A stretch of 10,645 nt of DNA from Bacteroidota bacterium (GCA_947441205.1 CANETM010000040.1:1-10645), one strand, 5' to 3'; numbered from the stretch's first letter, positions 1 through 7,236 are shown. The notes: generated from the letters alone by a model not told the origin. A program made the numbers and translations.

Positions 1-31
1 TAATGGCAACCTTATCAGATAAACGTTTCAT
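1..31 (-). CDS. Start of a probable short-chain dehydrogenase/reductase (partial, runs off the left edge)
   Basis: An ATG at 31-29 on the minus strand opens a frame that stays open to the window edge and reads MKRLSDKVAI. This resembles the beginning of classical short-chain dehydrogenases/reductases, where a short lead and a L-x-x-K-V-A-I/L strand come immediately before the TGxxxGxG nucleotide-binding loop. The next codon begins with A, compatible with the Ile or Thr expected there. Only ten residues are visible, so neither substrate nor catalytic residues can be judged. The gene has the same direction as everything else in the window and follows the O-antigen ligase-like gene after 164 bases that hold a possible promoter. 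The call rests on a short N-terminal resemblance; another Rossmann-fold protein or a chance frame is possible. Confidence 0.5.
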   Translation of the reverse strand, partial: MKRLSDKVAI

Positions 32-46
32 AAAATGTATTTAATA

Positions 47-77
47 CAAATTAACTATAATTCAATTTTGAAACAAT
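47..77 (-). promoter_or_regulatory. Possible Bacteroidota-type promoter for the left-edge gene
   Basis: On the minus strand TTAATTTG (54-47) matches the -7 consensus TAnnTTTG at five of six fixed positions. ATTG (77-74) matches the -33 TTTG at three of four, with a 19-base spacer. The -7 element ends 15 bases before the ATG at 31. The match is imperfect and the region is very AT-rich, so this is only a candidate. Confidence 0.3.
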
Positions 78-89
78 GACAATGGTCAT
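76..89. promoter_or_regulatory. Short dyad ATGAC-N4-GTCAT, possible operator
   Basis: ATGAC (76-80) and GTCAT (85-89) form a perfect 5-bp inverted repeat around AATG. It touches the possible -33 element of the left-edge gene, which is where a repressor or activator site could sit. A second, purely A/T dyad, ATTATT-ACA-AATAAT, lies next to it at 91-105. Dyads of this length can arise by chance in AT-rich DNA. No T-run follows on the minus strand, so a terminator is less likely. Confidence 0.25.
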
Positions 90-122
90 AATTATTACAA
101 ATAATGATATTTAATCCATCAT

Positions 123-171
123 GGAAGAAAGAAAGGAAGAAAGAATGAATGAATGAGCGAATCAATCAATT
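123..171. repeat. Imperfect period-4 microsatellite (GAAA/GAAT type)
   Basis: A G occurs at every fourth base from 123 to 159 (ten in phase). C takes that phase at 163 and 167, and the bases between are almost all A, or A with one T. The tract passes from GAAA/GAAG-like units through GAATGAATGAAT to AATCAATCAATT, as if an old tetranucleotide repeat had diverged. It lies outside coding sequence, 25 bases beyond the stop of the O-antigen ligase-like gene and about 90 bases upstream of the left-edge gene. Tetranucleotide tracts can change length by slipped-strand mispairing, but the impurity of this one argues that it is not highly unstable. Confidence 0.75.
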
Positions 172-195
172 GAACTCACTATAAACAAGTAATCA

Positions 196-2544
196 TTATT
201 TACAATTAGATGTAATAAATTGGTCAGTGTTAGGATAATTCTTTTGTTTAGCAATTTGCAAAGCATTACAAGCTTGATTTTTTTTCCCTACGCTAATAAA
301 ACACATTGCTTTGTAAAATTCTGATTTACCTGTAGTCGCTTGTGCGAACTGCGCAGCTTTCTCAAAATAAGGAATTGCTTTTTCAAATTGTCTTGCTGAA
401 TAATAACATATTCCAATGTTTTCAAAATTGGTATAATTAGCAGGATCCGCCTGAGAAGCTAATAAATATTGCTGAGCGGCCACCGAGTATTGCCCTTTTT
501 GAAAAGCTTGTACTCCTTTAGTGATATAATCATTAGAAGCTGGTGCAACTGCGGCTCCATTGGCAGCAAACAAACCACGAATTTTTGTAAATGTCGTCGT
601 GTCTTTAGGGAATAGCTTAATGGCACTATCTAAAATTTTTAAGGATAATGCATTTGAGGCCCCCATTAATTCAAATCGACCTAATAAATATTGATTCCAC
701 CCTTCTGGCTCATTTCGATATTTAATATAGGTCGCAAAGGCTTTATTAATTTCAGCTGTATCCTTTTGTCGGGACGCCGAGAAAATAACATTCTTATAAT
801 AACTTGTAGCTCTTGGCCAGTTATAAAATGCTTTTTTAGAATAATAGGAAACACTATCATAATTCCCGAGTGATGCAAAAACGGCAGTTTTGATAAAATC
901 TGTATAGTGTAAATATGGATTATCCTTTTCACATGACCTTAGTAACCGAAGGGACTCATCATACATTTTATCTCTATAATAATACCTTGCAACCAATGCC
1001 TTGATAGGCAATGTTGAAGTTGATAAATTCGGGAAGTGAGGGAATGCGTCCTTAACATCGTCTAAAGCCATTTTAGGATCCGCATCAATTTCGCCCATCA
1101 CATATTTTTGAACTTTTAGGGATTGATAAACTTGTTTATTTATAAAAATGGAGGAGCCAATTAAAATAAAGGAGAATACAATATAAAAAGGAATCCATGT
1201 TTTATCGCCATCTTTATTCACATCCGATTGCTTTACTTTTTCATTTATTTGAATCAAAGAATAAGGTGCAAAAACTAAAAAAGCAGAAACAGTCAACATG
1301 GTTTGCATGGAAGTACGCTCAGTAGGAAAATTCAACATCGCGTCAACAAAATAACATACGATAGCCATTAATGAAATAGTGGCCATGAAGTGGTATTGCT
1401 TTGATTTTTCATCACGCCATATTTTTAAACTAAAAAGTCCTACTAATACAAAAAGCGCAATGTATAAAACACCTCCGATAATACCCAGGTCAGCAAAGGT
1501 TTCCAAGTAATCATTGTGCGCATGATAAGGTACAAATAAATCATTAGCGCGCTCTTTTTCATATGGAATGGAAGCCAATTTCCAATTACCATAACCATCA
1601 CCAATAAATGGATGTTTAGTAGCATAATCAATGGCTGCCTTCCATAAATTTAAACGACCCGATGATCCTTCGTTTGTTATTTGAATTGATTTTATTCTTG
1701 ATGTTACGGCTCCGTCAACCAAACTTCCTTCCGAACTATTATCAATTAATCCAAAGACAAGGTTTGCTGAAAAATAAGCAACTACAATGGGTATTAAGAA
1801 AAGTAGAATATTGGTAACAATCGCTTTTTTATTATTCTTATTACTAAAATAAATGGTCGTAATTGAAAAGATGATAAATATTAAAAGTAAACCAACGAAT
1901 GTTGAACGAGTACTTAAAATAAATAGCGCAAATGTTCCTAAAAATATCGAAGCTACTCCAATAAATTTGCCAGCAATTTTGGTATGTCGTATTAAATATA
2001 AAGCAAAAGGAAACTTAATCAATAAGCTTGCTGCCATTACGTTTTTATTACCATTATTTCCAACTATCGACGCTACACCCAATTTACTTTCCGTATCCGA
2101 CACTATAATTTTAAATTGATTGATTACAAATAGCGCATCAAAAATTAAAATAAAAGTGAGTATGCAAGCAATTACAAAATAAGTTTGACTTAGTTCTTTC
2201 TTATAGAACAATATGGACAAATTCATGAAAATTAAAAAAGTGCTCACTAAGCGCGCTAAACAAACCAAGGCTTCAGTTGGATTAATAGCATAATAGTATG
2301 ACGCTAAAGCCCACAACAAAAAAGCCGCGTAAACTAGCGTGAATTTTATATTAAAAATACCCGCAATAGCTTCCTTGTATTGATTATAATTAAAGGTAAT
2401 GTAGGATAACACCAATAAATCAACGATACTAGTATACAGCCATTGAGCACCCATTACATCTGCACCCTCAAAATCAGGGATAAAATGAACAATTAAATAA
2501 AGCGCTGTAAATATGTATAATAATATATTAGATTCTTTTTTCAT
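196..2544 (-). CDS. O-antigen ligase/polymerase-like (Wzy_C superfamily) membrane protein with C-terminal TPR region
   Basis: This 782-residue inner-membrane protein probably transfers or polymerises lipid-linked glycan units on the periplasmic face of the membrane. About a dozen hydrophobic segments lie between residues 7 and 467. The family's hallmark is at 297-362: GRLNLWKAAI, then HPFIGDGYGNW, a soluble loop, then HAHNDYLETFADLGIIGG, which matches the Wzy_C/WaaL periplasmic loop with its H-x-H-N-x-Y/F motif. An Arg-containing STRS (211-214) follows an earlier membrane helix, as in the family. After the last helix (about 450-467), residues 470-782 are soluble and carry TPR-like helices; the clearest are two repeats at about 672-735, with A-x-x-x-F-x-K-G-x-Y and Y-x-x-x-x-F-E-K-A-I-P-Y-F patterns. 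The start ATG lies 43 bases after the nuclease gene. The acceptor (LPS core, capsule, exopolysaccharide or glycoprotein) cannot be told: no glycosyltransferase is next to it. A protein O-oligosaccharyltransferase is an alternative. Confidence 0.8.
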   Translation of the reverse strand: MKKESNILLYIFTALYLIVHFIPDFEGADVMGAQWLYTSIVDLLVLSYITFNYNQYKEAIAGIFNIKFTLVYAAFLLWALASYYYAINPTEALVCLARLVSTFLIFMNLSILFYKKELSQTYFVIACILTFILIFDALFVINQFKIIVSDTESKLGVASIVGNNGNKNVMAASLLIKFPFALYLIRHTKIAGKFIGVASIFLGTFALFILSTRSTFVGLLLIFIIFSITTIYFSNKNNKKAIVTNILLFLIPIVVAYFSANLVFGLIDNSSEGSLVDGAVTSRIKSIQITNEGSSGRLNLWKAAIDYATKHPFIGDGYGNWKLASIPYEKERANDLFVPYHAHNDYLETFADLGIIGGVLYIALFVLVGLFSLKIWRDEKSKQYHFMATISLMAIVCYFVDAMLNFPTERTSMQTMLTVSAFLVFAPYSLIQINEKVKQSDVNKDGDKTWIPFYIVFSFILIGSSIFINKQVYQSLKVQKYVMGEIDADPKMALDDVKDAFPHFPNLSTSTLPIKALVARYYYRDKMYDESLRLLRSCEKDNPYLHYTDFIKTAVFASLGNYDSVSYYSKKAFYNWPRATSYYKNVIFSASRQKDTAEINKAFATYIKYRNEPEGWNQYLLGRFELMGASNALSLKILDSAIKLFPKDTTTFTKIRGLFAANGAAVAPASNDYITKGVQAFQKGQYSVAAQQYLLASQADPANYTNFENIGICYYSARQFEKAIPYFEKAAQFAQATTGKSEFYKAMCFISVGKKNQACNALQIAKQKNYPNTDQFITSNCK

Positions 2545-2570
2545 GGAGTAAATTTAATAAAATTGCTCCA
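2544..2570 (-). promoter_or_regulatory. Possible hairpin at the start codon of the O-antigen ligase-like gene
   Basis: TGGAG (2544-2548) pairs with CTCCA (2566-2570), and inside it AATTT (2551-2555) pairs with AAATT (2560-2564) around a 4-base loop, separated by a small asymmetric bulge. In the minus-strand mRNA this stem would end on the first base of the ATG and fill most of the 43-base gap after the nuclease gene. It could modulate translation or slow ribosomes between genes. The inner stem is all A/T and no T-run follows, so I do not call a terminator. The fold is not computed. Confidence 0.3.
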
Positions 2571-2587
2571 ATTATAAGTAACCCATA

Positions 2588-3991
2588 TTATTCCATAACA
2601 AAAGTTTCATGCATTTCCGGCACAATAACTTCTTTGAACCCCTTTTTTCTTAATCTTTCTGCAAAATGGTCTTGCACATCAGCTTCCCCATGCACTACAA
2701 AAATTTGTTTCACTAAATCGGGTGTCTGACAAGCTAAAAATTGCATTAAATCCTCATAATCACCATGAGCACTCATACTTCTGATAGATCCGACTTTCGC
2801 GATTACTGGATAAGTTTCACTATAAATTTTCACTTCTTTTTGGCCATTCATTAAACGCCCACCTAAAGAGTGGGGCTCACAATACCCAACCAGCAAAATA
2901 GCAGATTTAGGATTTTCAATGTTGTTTTTAATATGATGCTTTACCCTACCCGCATCAGCCATACCAGACGCGGAGATAATTACTTTAGGATGCATGTCTT
3001 CATTTAATGCCTTACTTTCCTCTACCGTTTTTATATAACGCAGCCCCTCAAAATCAAACGGGTCGTCATCAACTTCTAAAACATGCTGTATGGTTTTATT
3101 GAAATACTTAGGAAATGATTTTACTACTTCCGTTGCTTCAATACTTAAAGGACTGTCAACATAAATTGGGATATGTGGTAATTTTCTTTCAATAGATAAT
3201 TGGTTTAACTCATATAAAACTTCCTGCGTGCGACCAACACTAAAAGCAGGAATAATTAAGTTCCCTTTTTGTTCAACACAAATTGTTTGAATCCAATGCA
3301 ATAAATCATCGGGTGTAGTGTGAATCAAATCGTGCAATTTATCGCCATAAGTGCTTTCAATAATGATAAAATCAGCATGTGGAAAAACAGCTGGTGATCT
3401 TAAAATCATATCACGATACCTTCCAATATCACCACTAAAGGTCAAGGTTTTAACCTCGGAACCTTCTTTTATTTTTAAACTAACCGCCGCGCTTCCAATG
3501 ATATGTCCAGCATCGGTGTAAAATAATTCGACACTACTTGTTATTTGTGTTGGCTTTTCATATTCAACAACAGTTAGTAGTGGTAATACTAATGCAACAT
3601 CATCAATATCATATAAAGGTTCGATGGGAGGAAGTCCTTGTTTAGCTCGACGCTTATTACCATATTTTGCGTCATCACGTTGAATCATTGCCGAGTCCTT
3701 CAATAAAATTTCAGTCAACGCTTTAGTAGCTGGTGTACAATAAATATTACCCTTAAAACCTTCCTTAGCTAATTTGGGCAATAATCCTGTATGATCAATA
3801 TGAGCGTGTGATAATATTACATAGTCAATCGTAGCAGCATCAAAACCAAAATTAGCATTCATGCCATCGGTATCTCTTCCCATTCCTTGAAACAAACCAC
3901 AATCCAATAAAAAACGTTCTCCGTTATCTAAATGCACTAAATGCTTTGAACCCGTTACTGTTCGGGCTGCTCCGTGAAAACTTATTTTCAT
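2588..3991 (-). CDS. MBL-fold/beta-CASP nuclease, probable RNA-processing exonuclease
   Basis: A complete 467-residue cytoplasmic zinc-dependent nuclease of the CPSF73-like group, related to bacterial and archaeal proteins that process or degrade RNA. All diagnostic motifs are visible in order: N-terminal beta strand with GAARTVTGS (7-15), motif 1 D30, motif 2 HAHIDH (62-67), motif 3 His163 in DAGHIIGSA, motif 4 Asp188 in SGDIG. The beta-CASP insert follows, with motif A Glu212 (IEST), then IPAFSVGRTQE (247-257) and GMADAGRVKHH (343-353). Motif B is His409 in SAHGD and motif C is His434 in VHGE. Length and architecture are normal for the family, with no extra RNA-binding domain. The gene starts 28 bases after the MlaE-like permease stop, so the two are probably cotranscribed; a weak TATCTTAG (4017-4010) lies just upstream. 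It is separate from RNase J, which has a different C-terminal domain. The RNA substrate is unknown. Confidence 0.9.
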   Translation of the reverse strand: MKISFHGAARTVTGSKHLVHLDNGERFLLDCGLFQGMGRDTDGMNANFGFDAATIDYVILSHAHIDHTGLLPKLAKEGFKGNIYCTPATKALTEILLKDSAMIQRDDAKYGNKRRAKQGLPPIEPLYDIDDVALVLPLLTVVEYEKPTQITSSVELFYTDAGHIIGSAAVSLKIKEGSEVKTLTFSGDIGRYRDMILRSPAVFPHADFIIIESTYGDKLHDLIHTTPDDLLHWIQTICVEQKGNLIIPAFSVGRTQEVLYELNQLSIERKLPHIPIYVDSPLSIEATEVVKSFPKYFNKTIQHVLEVDDDPFDFEGLRYIKTVEESKALNEDMHPKVIISASGMADAGRVKHHIKNNIENPKSAILLVGYCEPHSLGGRLMNGQKEVKIYSETYPVIAKVGSIRSMSAHGDYEDLMQFLACQTPDLVKQIFVVHGEADVQDHFAERLRKKGFKEVIVPEMHETFVME

Positions 3992-4019
3992 TTGAAAAAT
4001 TTATTGCTACTAAGATAAA

Positions 4020-4757
4020 CTATAAAGCTAAAGTAGCCACTATATAGTCAGCAATTAATATTAAAATACAACTTACCACCACAGACTGCGTTCCTGCTTT
4101 TCCAATTTCCAATGCACCCCCTTTGACATAATAACCAAAATAGGCAGGCACTGTACTTATGATAAAAGCAAATATGAAAGATTTGTAAAAAGCAATACTG
4201 ATATAATCAGTATTTAAGTCACTTCTTATTCCATCTATAAATAATTCATTGGGAACGGATCCTGTCCAACCTCCCACTAAATAACCACCCCAAACACCAA
4301 TCACTGCAGAAATACCAACCAACATTGGAACCATCGTAAAGGACCCAAGGATTTTTGGAAGGATTAAATAGTTTTTTGAATTTATGCCCACTATTTCTAA
4401 GGCATCAATTTGTTCAGTTGTTCGCATATTACCCAATTCACTTGCAATTTTACTCCCAACAACACCCGCCAATACGATACATAAAAAAGTAGGTGCAAAT
4501 TCTAATATCATACCATCACGAACAATAATTCCAATCGTAGATAAAGGTATCAAAGGGTTAACTAATTGTGCTGCTGTTTGAACAGTCATAACCGCTCCTA
4601 AAAAAAAGGATATAATTACTACGATGGGTAATGAACCAATACCAATATCATAACATTGTTTCATGTACTCTTTCCAAAACATGCTGACATTATCCGTTTT
4701 GGTGAACATGCCTTTTAACATCAAAAGGTACTTTCCAAAGTGAGTGAAAAAATTCAT
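4020..4757 (-). CDS. mlaE: MlaE-family ABC transporter permease (phospholipid/lipid transport)
   Basis: A 245-residue inner-membrane permease of the MlaE/TrbI-YrbE group, which with an MlaF-type ATPase and a periplasmic MCE-domain protein moves phospholipids between the inner and outer membranes. The sequence shows an amphipathic N-terminus (1-35) and hydrophobic segments at about 42-62, 86-103, 133-163, 186-208 and 224-244. The family signature is at 98-125: AGVVGSKIASELG, then MRTTEQIDALEIVG, the coupling region that contacts the ATPase. Length is close to the 260 residues of E. coli MlaE. It begins 20 bases after the maeB stop and is followed after 28 bases by the nuclease gene. Unusually, no ATPase gene follows, so the partner must lie elsewhere or outside the window. 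Family membership is firm; the exact lipid and direction of transport are not known from this sequence. Confidence 0.88.
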   Translation of the reverse strand: MNFFTHFGKYLLMLKGMFTKTDNVSMFWKEYMKQCYDIGIGSLPIVVIISFFLGAVMTVQTAAQLVNPLIPLSTIGIIVRDGMILEFAPTFLCIVLAGVVGSKIASELGNMRTTEQIDALEIVGINSKNYLILPKILGSFTMVPMLVGISAVIGVWGGYLVGGWTGSVPNELFIDGIRSDLNTDYISIAFYKSFIFAFIISTVPAYFGYYVKGGALEIGKAGTQSVVVSCILILIADYIVATLAL

Positions 4758-4761
4758 GCTA

Positions 4762-4769
4762 CAAAGTTA
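4762..4769 (-). promoter_or_regulatory. Perfect TAnnTTTG -7 element immediately before mlaE
   Basis: TAACTTTG on the minus strand fits the Bacteroidota sigma-70-type -7 consensus at all six fixed positions. It ends four bases before the mlaE ATG (4757). Transcription from it would begin at or close to the start codon and give a leaderless or very short-leader mRNA. No TTTG or TTG appears at the usual -33 distance, because that stretch is the 3' end of maeB. It would let the permease and nuclease be expressed apart from maeB. Confidence 0.45.
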
Positions 4770-4777
4770 GTGAATTT

Positions 4778-7120
4778 CTATTGCTTACGCTTTTTCATAC
4801 GTTTCCACCAACTAGTCCTTTGTACTTCGGTATCGGTATCAATTCTGGTTTTAAGTTGCGCATCCACGACTGAAACAGTTGCCATATTAATTATATTACG
4901 CACATCAGATCCTAACTGTAATACGTTTACTGGTTTTTTAAGACCCAATAAGATAGGTCCAATAATATCCACTCCACCCACTTCTTTCAATAAATGATAA
5001 GATATGTTTCCTGCAGTTAAGTTAGGGAATATCAAAACATTCACATCGGCATCGACTAATTCACTAAATGGATAATTGTCTCTTAAAATTTCTTTATTAA
5101 AGGCTAACATTCCTTGCATTTCACCATCCACAATTAGGTTTGGATTTTTTTGCTTCACAATCCTGGTTGCCTCTGCCATTTTTTTAGCATCTGGTGTGTC
5201 GCTACTTCCAAAATTCGAATAGCTTAACATGGCCACTCTTGGCACCATATTAAAGTTGCGTACTTCTTTTGCTACAAGCAAAGTAATGTCCGCTATTTCT
5301 TCGGCAGTTGGGTCAATATTTACTGTTGTATCTGCTAAAAATAAAGGACCTTTTTTTGTAAGTAATAAATACATACCTGCAATCTTACTTCCATTTTCCT
5401 CCACACCAATAGTTTGTAAAGCAGGTTTTATTCCGTCAGCATAATTACGAGTCAAGCCTGATAGCATTGCATCTGCTTCGCCCGTCTCCACCATCATCGC
5501 ACCAAAATAATTTTGAGTAAGCATCAATTTTAAACTTTCGTATTTGTTAACGCCTTTGCGTTGTCTTTTTTGAAACAATAAAGAACCAAAAAATTCACGC
5601 TTCGTTTCCATTGCGTCACTTCGTACATCAATAATTGGCAAATCACTTATATCAATATTATTTGCATCTGCAATTGCTCTTATTCTTGTTTCATTACCCA
5701 ATAAAATTGGATAAGCAATTCCATCATCATATACAATACTCGCAGCTTTTAGCACTTTCGTATTTTCTGCATCAGCAAAAACCAATCGTTTTGGATCACG
5801 TCTTGCCTTGTTGCTTAATATACGCATCAACTGATTATCCAGACCCAATCGTTTATTTAATTGCACAACATAGTTATCCCAATTTGAAATAGTTAATTGC
5901 GCCACACCCGACTCAATGGCTGCTTTAGCCACCGCTGGAGCAAGGGTACTTAATAATCTTGGATCCAATGGCTTTGGAATAATGTATTCATTTCCAAAAC
6001 ATAAATTTTGTTGATTGTATGCCATGTTCACAATATCCGGAACTGCGGTTTTCGCCAATTCGGCTAAAGCTTTTACTGCAGCCAATTTCATGGCTTCATT
6101 AATTTGCTTAGCACGAACATCTAATGCTCCTCTAAAAATATAAGGGAACCCTAATACATTATTTACTTGGTTAGGATAATCGGATCGGCCAGTTGCCATA
6201 ATAATATCCTTACGAACTGCAATAGCTGCATCATATGTAATTTCAGGATCAGGATTGGCCAATGCAAAAACAATTGGATTTTTTGGCATCGATGCAATCA
6301 TTTCAGGTGTTACTACATTGCCAACACTTAATCCTAAAAATACATCAGCATTTTTTAAAGCTTGCGCTAAATTTATAGTACTTGATTTTACTGCAAATGG
6401 CTTTCGGTCCTCCCCTAAATCAGTTCGGCCTTCGTGTAATACACCGTCCTTATCAAACAAGGTGAAGTTTTCATACCTCGCACCCAATGCAACATATAAT
6501 TTGATGCATGCCATTGCTGCAGCGCCTGCACCACTAACCACAAACTTAGCTTTTTCAATTTTCTTTTTTTGTAATTCTAATGCATTCAATAAGGCAGCAC
6601 TACTAATAATTGCGGTACCATGCTGATCGTCATGCATTAAAGGAATATTCATTTGCTCCTTTAACTTTTGCTCGATATAAAAACATTCAGGTGCTTTAAT
6701 ATCTTCTAAGTTAATACCACCAAAAGTCGGTTCTAAAGATTTTACAATTTGAACAAATTTATCGGGATCCGTTTCATTTATTTCAATATCAAAAACATCA
6801 ATGTCGGCGAAAATTTTAAATAATACAGCCTTCCCCTCCATTACAGGTTTACTTGCTTCTGGCCCGATATTTCCAAGTCCTAAAACGGCTGTACCATTTG
6901 TGATAACACCCACCAAATTTCCCTTAGCTGTATACTTATATATATCTGAAGGGTTATTAAAAATTTCATTACAAGGAATCGCAACACCCGGACTATAGGC
7001 TAATGATAAATCTTTCTGTGTTTTAGTTTCTTTCGTTGGGATTACTTCAATCTTACCTGGACGACCATTGGCATGATATTCAAGGGCTTGATCTTTTCTT
7101 AATTTATCTTTATTAGACAT
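4778..7120 (-). CDS. maeB: NADP-type malic enzyme with C-terminal phosphotransacetylase-like domain
   Basis: This 780-residue cytoplasmic enzyme decarboxylates malate oxidatively to pyruvate and CO2, making NADPH. The order of domains is that of E. coli MaeB (759 residues). The N-terminal malic domain has Tyr42 in SLAYSPGVA, NGTAVLGLGNIG (75-86), Lys97 in MEGKAVLFK, the metal site NLEDIKAPE (137-145) and HDDQHGTA (163-170). A Rossmann domain has SGAGAAAMA (196-204) and FALANPDPEI (285-294). From about 430 to 765 lies a PTA_PTB domain with DGEMQGMLA (665-673) and PNLTAGNISYHLL (699-711). In E. coli MaeB this domain is regulatory, sensing acetyl-CoA, and is not thought to be an active phosphotransacetylase; the same is inferred here. 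The start is supported by an N-terminus that aligns with the family (EYH..GRPGKIEV.PTK at 14-30). The tail TSWWKRMKKRKQ is very basic. It follows a 116-base gap with a possible promoter. NADP rather than NAD preference is inferred from the family. Confidence 0.93.
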   Translation of the reverse strand: MSNKDKLRKDQALEYHANGRPGKIEVIPTKETKTQKDLSLAYSPGVAIPCNEIFNNPSDIYKYTAKGNLVGVITNGTAVLGLGNIGPEASKPVMEGKAVLFKIFADIDVFDIEINETDPDKFVQIVKSLEPTFGGINLEDIKAPECFYIEQKLKEQMNIPLMHDDQHGTAIISSAALLNALELQKKKIEKAKFVVSGAGAAAMACIKLYVALGARYENFTLFDKDGVLHEGRTDLGEDRKPFAVKSSTINLAQALKNADVFLGLSVGNVVTPEMIASMPKNPIVFALANPDPEITYDAAIAVRKDIIMATGRSDYPNQVNNVLGFPYIFRGALDVRAKQINEAMKLAAVKALAELAKTAVPDIVNMAYNQQNLCFGNEYIIPKPLDPRLLSTLAPAVAKAAIESGVAQLTISNWDNYVVQLNKRLGLDNQLMRILSNKARRDPKRLVFADAENTKVLKAASIVYDDGIAYPILLGNETRIRAIADANNIDISDLPIIDVRSDAMETKREFFGSLLFQKRQRKGVNKYESLKLMLTQNYFGAMMVETGEADAMLSGLTRNYADGIKPALQTIGVEENGSKIAGMYLLLTKKGPLFLADTTVNIDPTAEEIADITLLVAKEVRNFNMVPRVAMLSYSNFGSSDTPDAKKMAEATRIVKQKNPNLIVDGEMQGMLAFNKEILRDNYPFSELVDADVNVLIFPNLTAGNISYHLLKEVGGVDIIGPILLGLKKPVNVLQLGSDVRNIINMATVSVVDAQLKTRIDTDTEVQRTSWWKRMKKRKQ

Positions 7121-7150
7121 GTAATAGATTTATAACAAATGTTAGTTTAC

Positions 7151-7169
7151 AAGTAGTACAAAGCTACTT
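7151..7169 (-). promoter_or_regulatory. Possible maeB promoter: TAGCTTTG -7 element inside a 6-bp dyad
   Basis: In the largest gap between complete genes (7121-7236), TAGCTTTG (7166-7159, minus strand) matches the -7 consensus TAnnTTTG at all fixed positions and would give a leader of about 30 bases to the maeB ATG. AAGTAG (7151-7156) and CTACTT (7164-7169) form a perfect 6-bp inverted repeat around a 7-base centre that covers the element, so a regulator site is conceivable. No good -33 TTTG is present. The rest of the gap shows no other structure I can support. Confidence 0.4.
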
Positions 7170-7236
7170 AAATATTTGAAAAGAATATGATTTTGAACCT
7201 AAATGACTGATTATGAATACGTTTTAAATAACAGTA

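Noticed and set aside
76..105. Rho-independent terminator after the O-antigen ligase-like gene
   Set aside because: The stems are short and A/T-rich and no T-run follows on the minus strand, so termination is not supported.
123..171. CRISPR-like or direct-repeat array
   Set aside because: The repeat unit is 4 bases with no spacers; it is a microsatellite-type tract.
5635..5892. Plus-strand frame rich in His, Tyr and Leu opposite maeB
   Set aside because: The composition is what the antisense of AT-rich coding sequence gives; there is no promoter or family resemblance.
6255..6626. Plus-strand open frame of 123 codons opposite maeB
   Set aside because: It lies wholly antisense to the conserved malic enzyme nucleotide-binding region, shows no recognisable motif, and is explained as a shadow of the coding strand.
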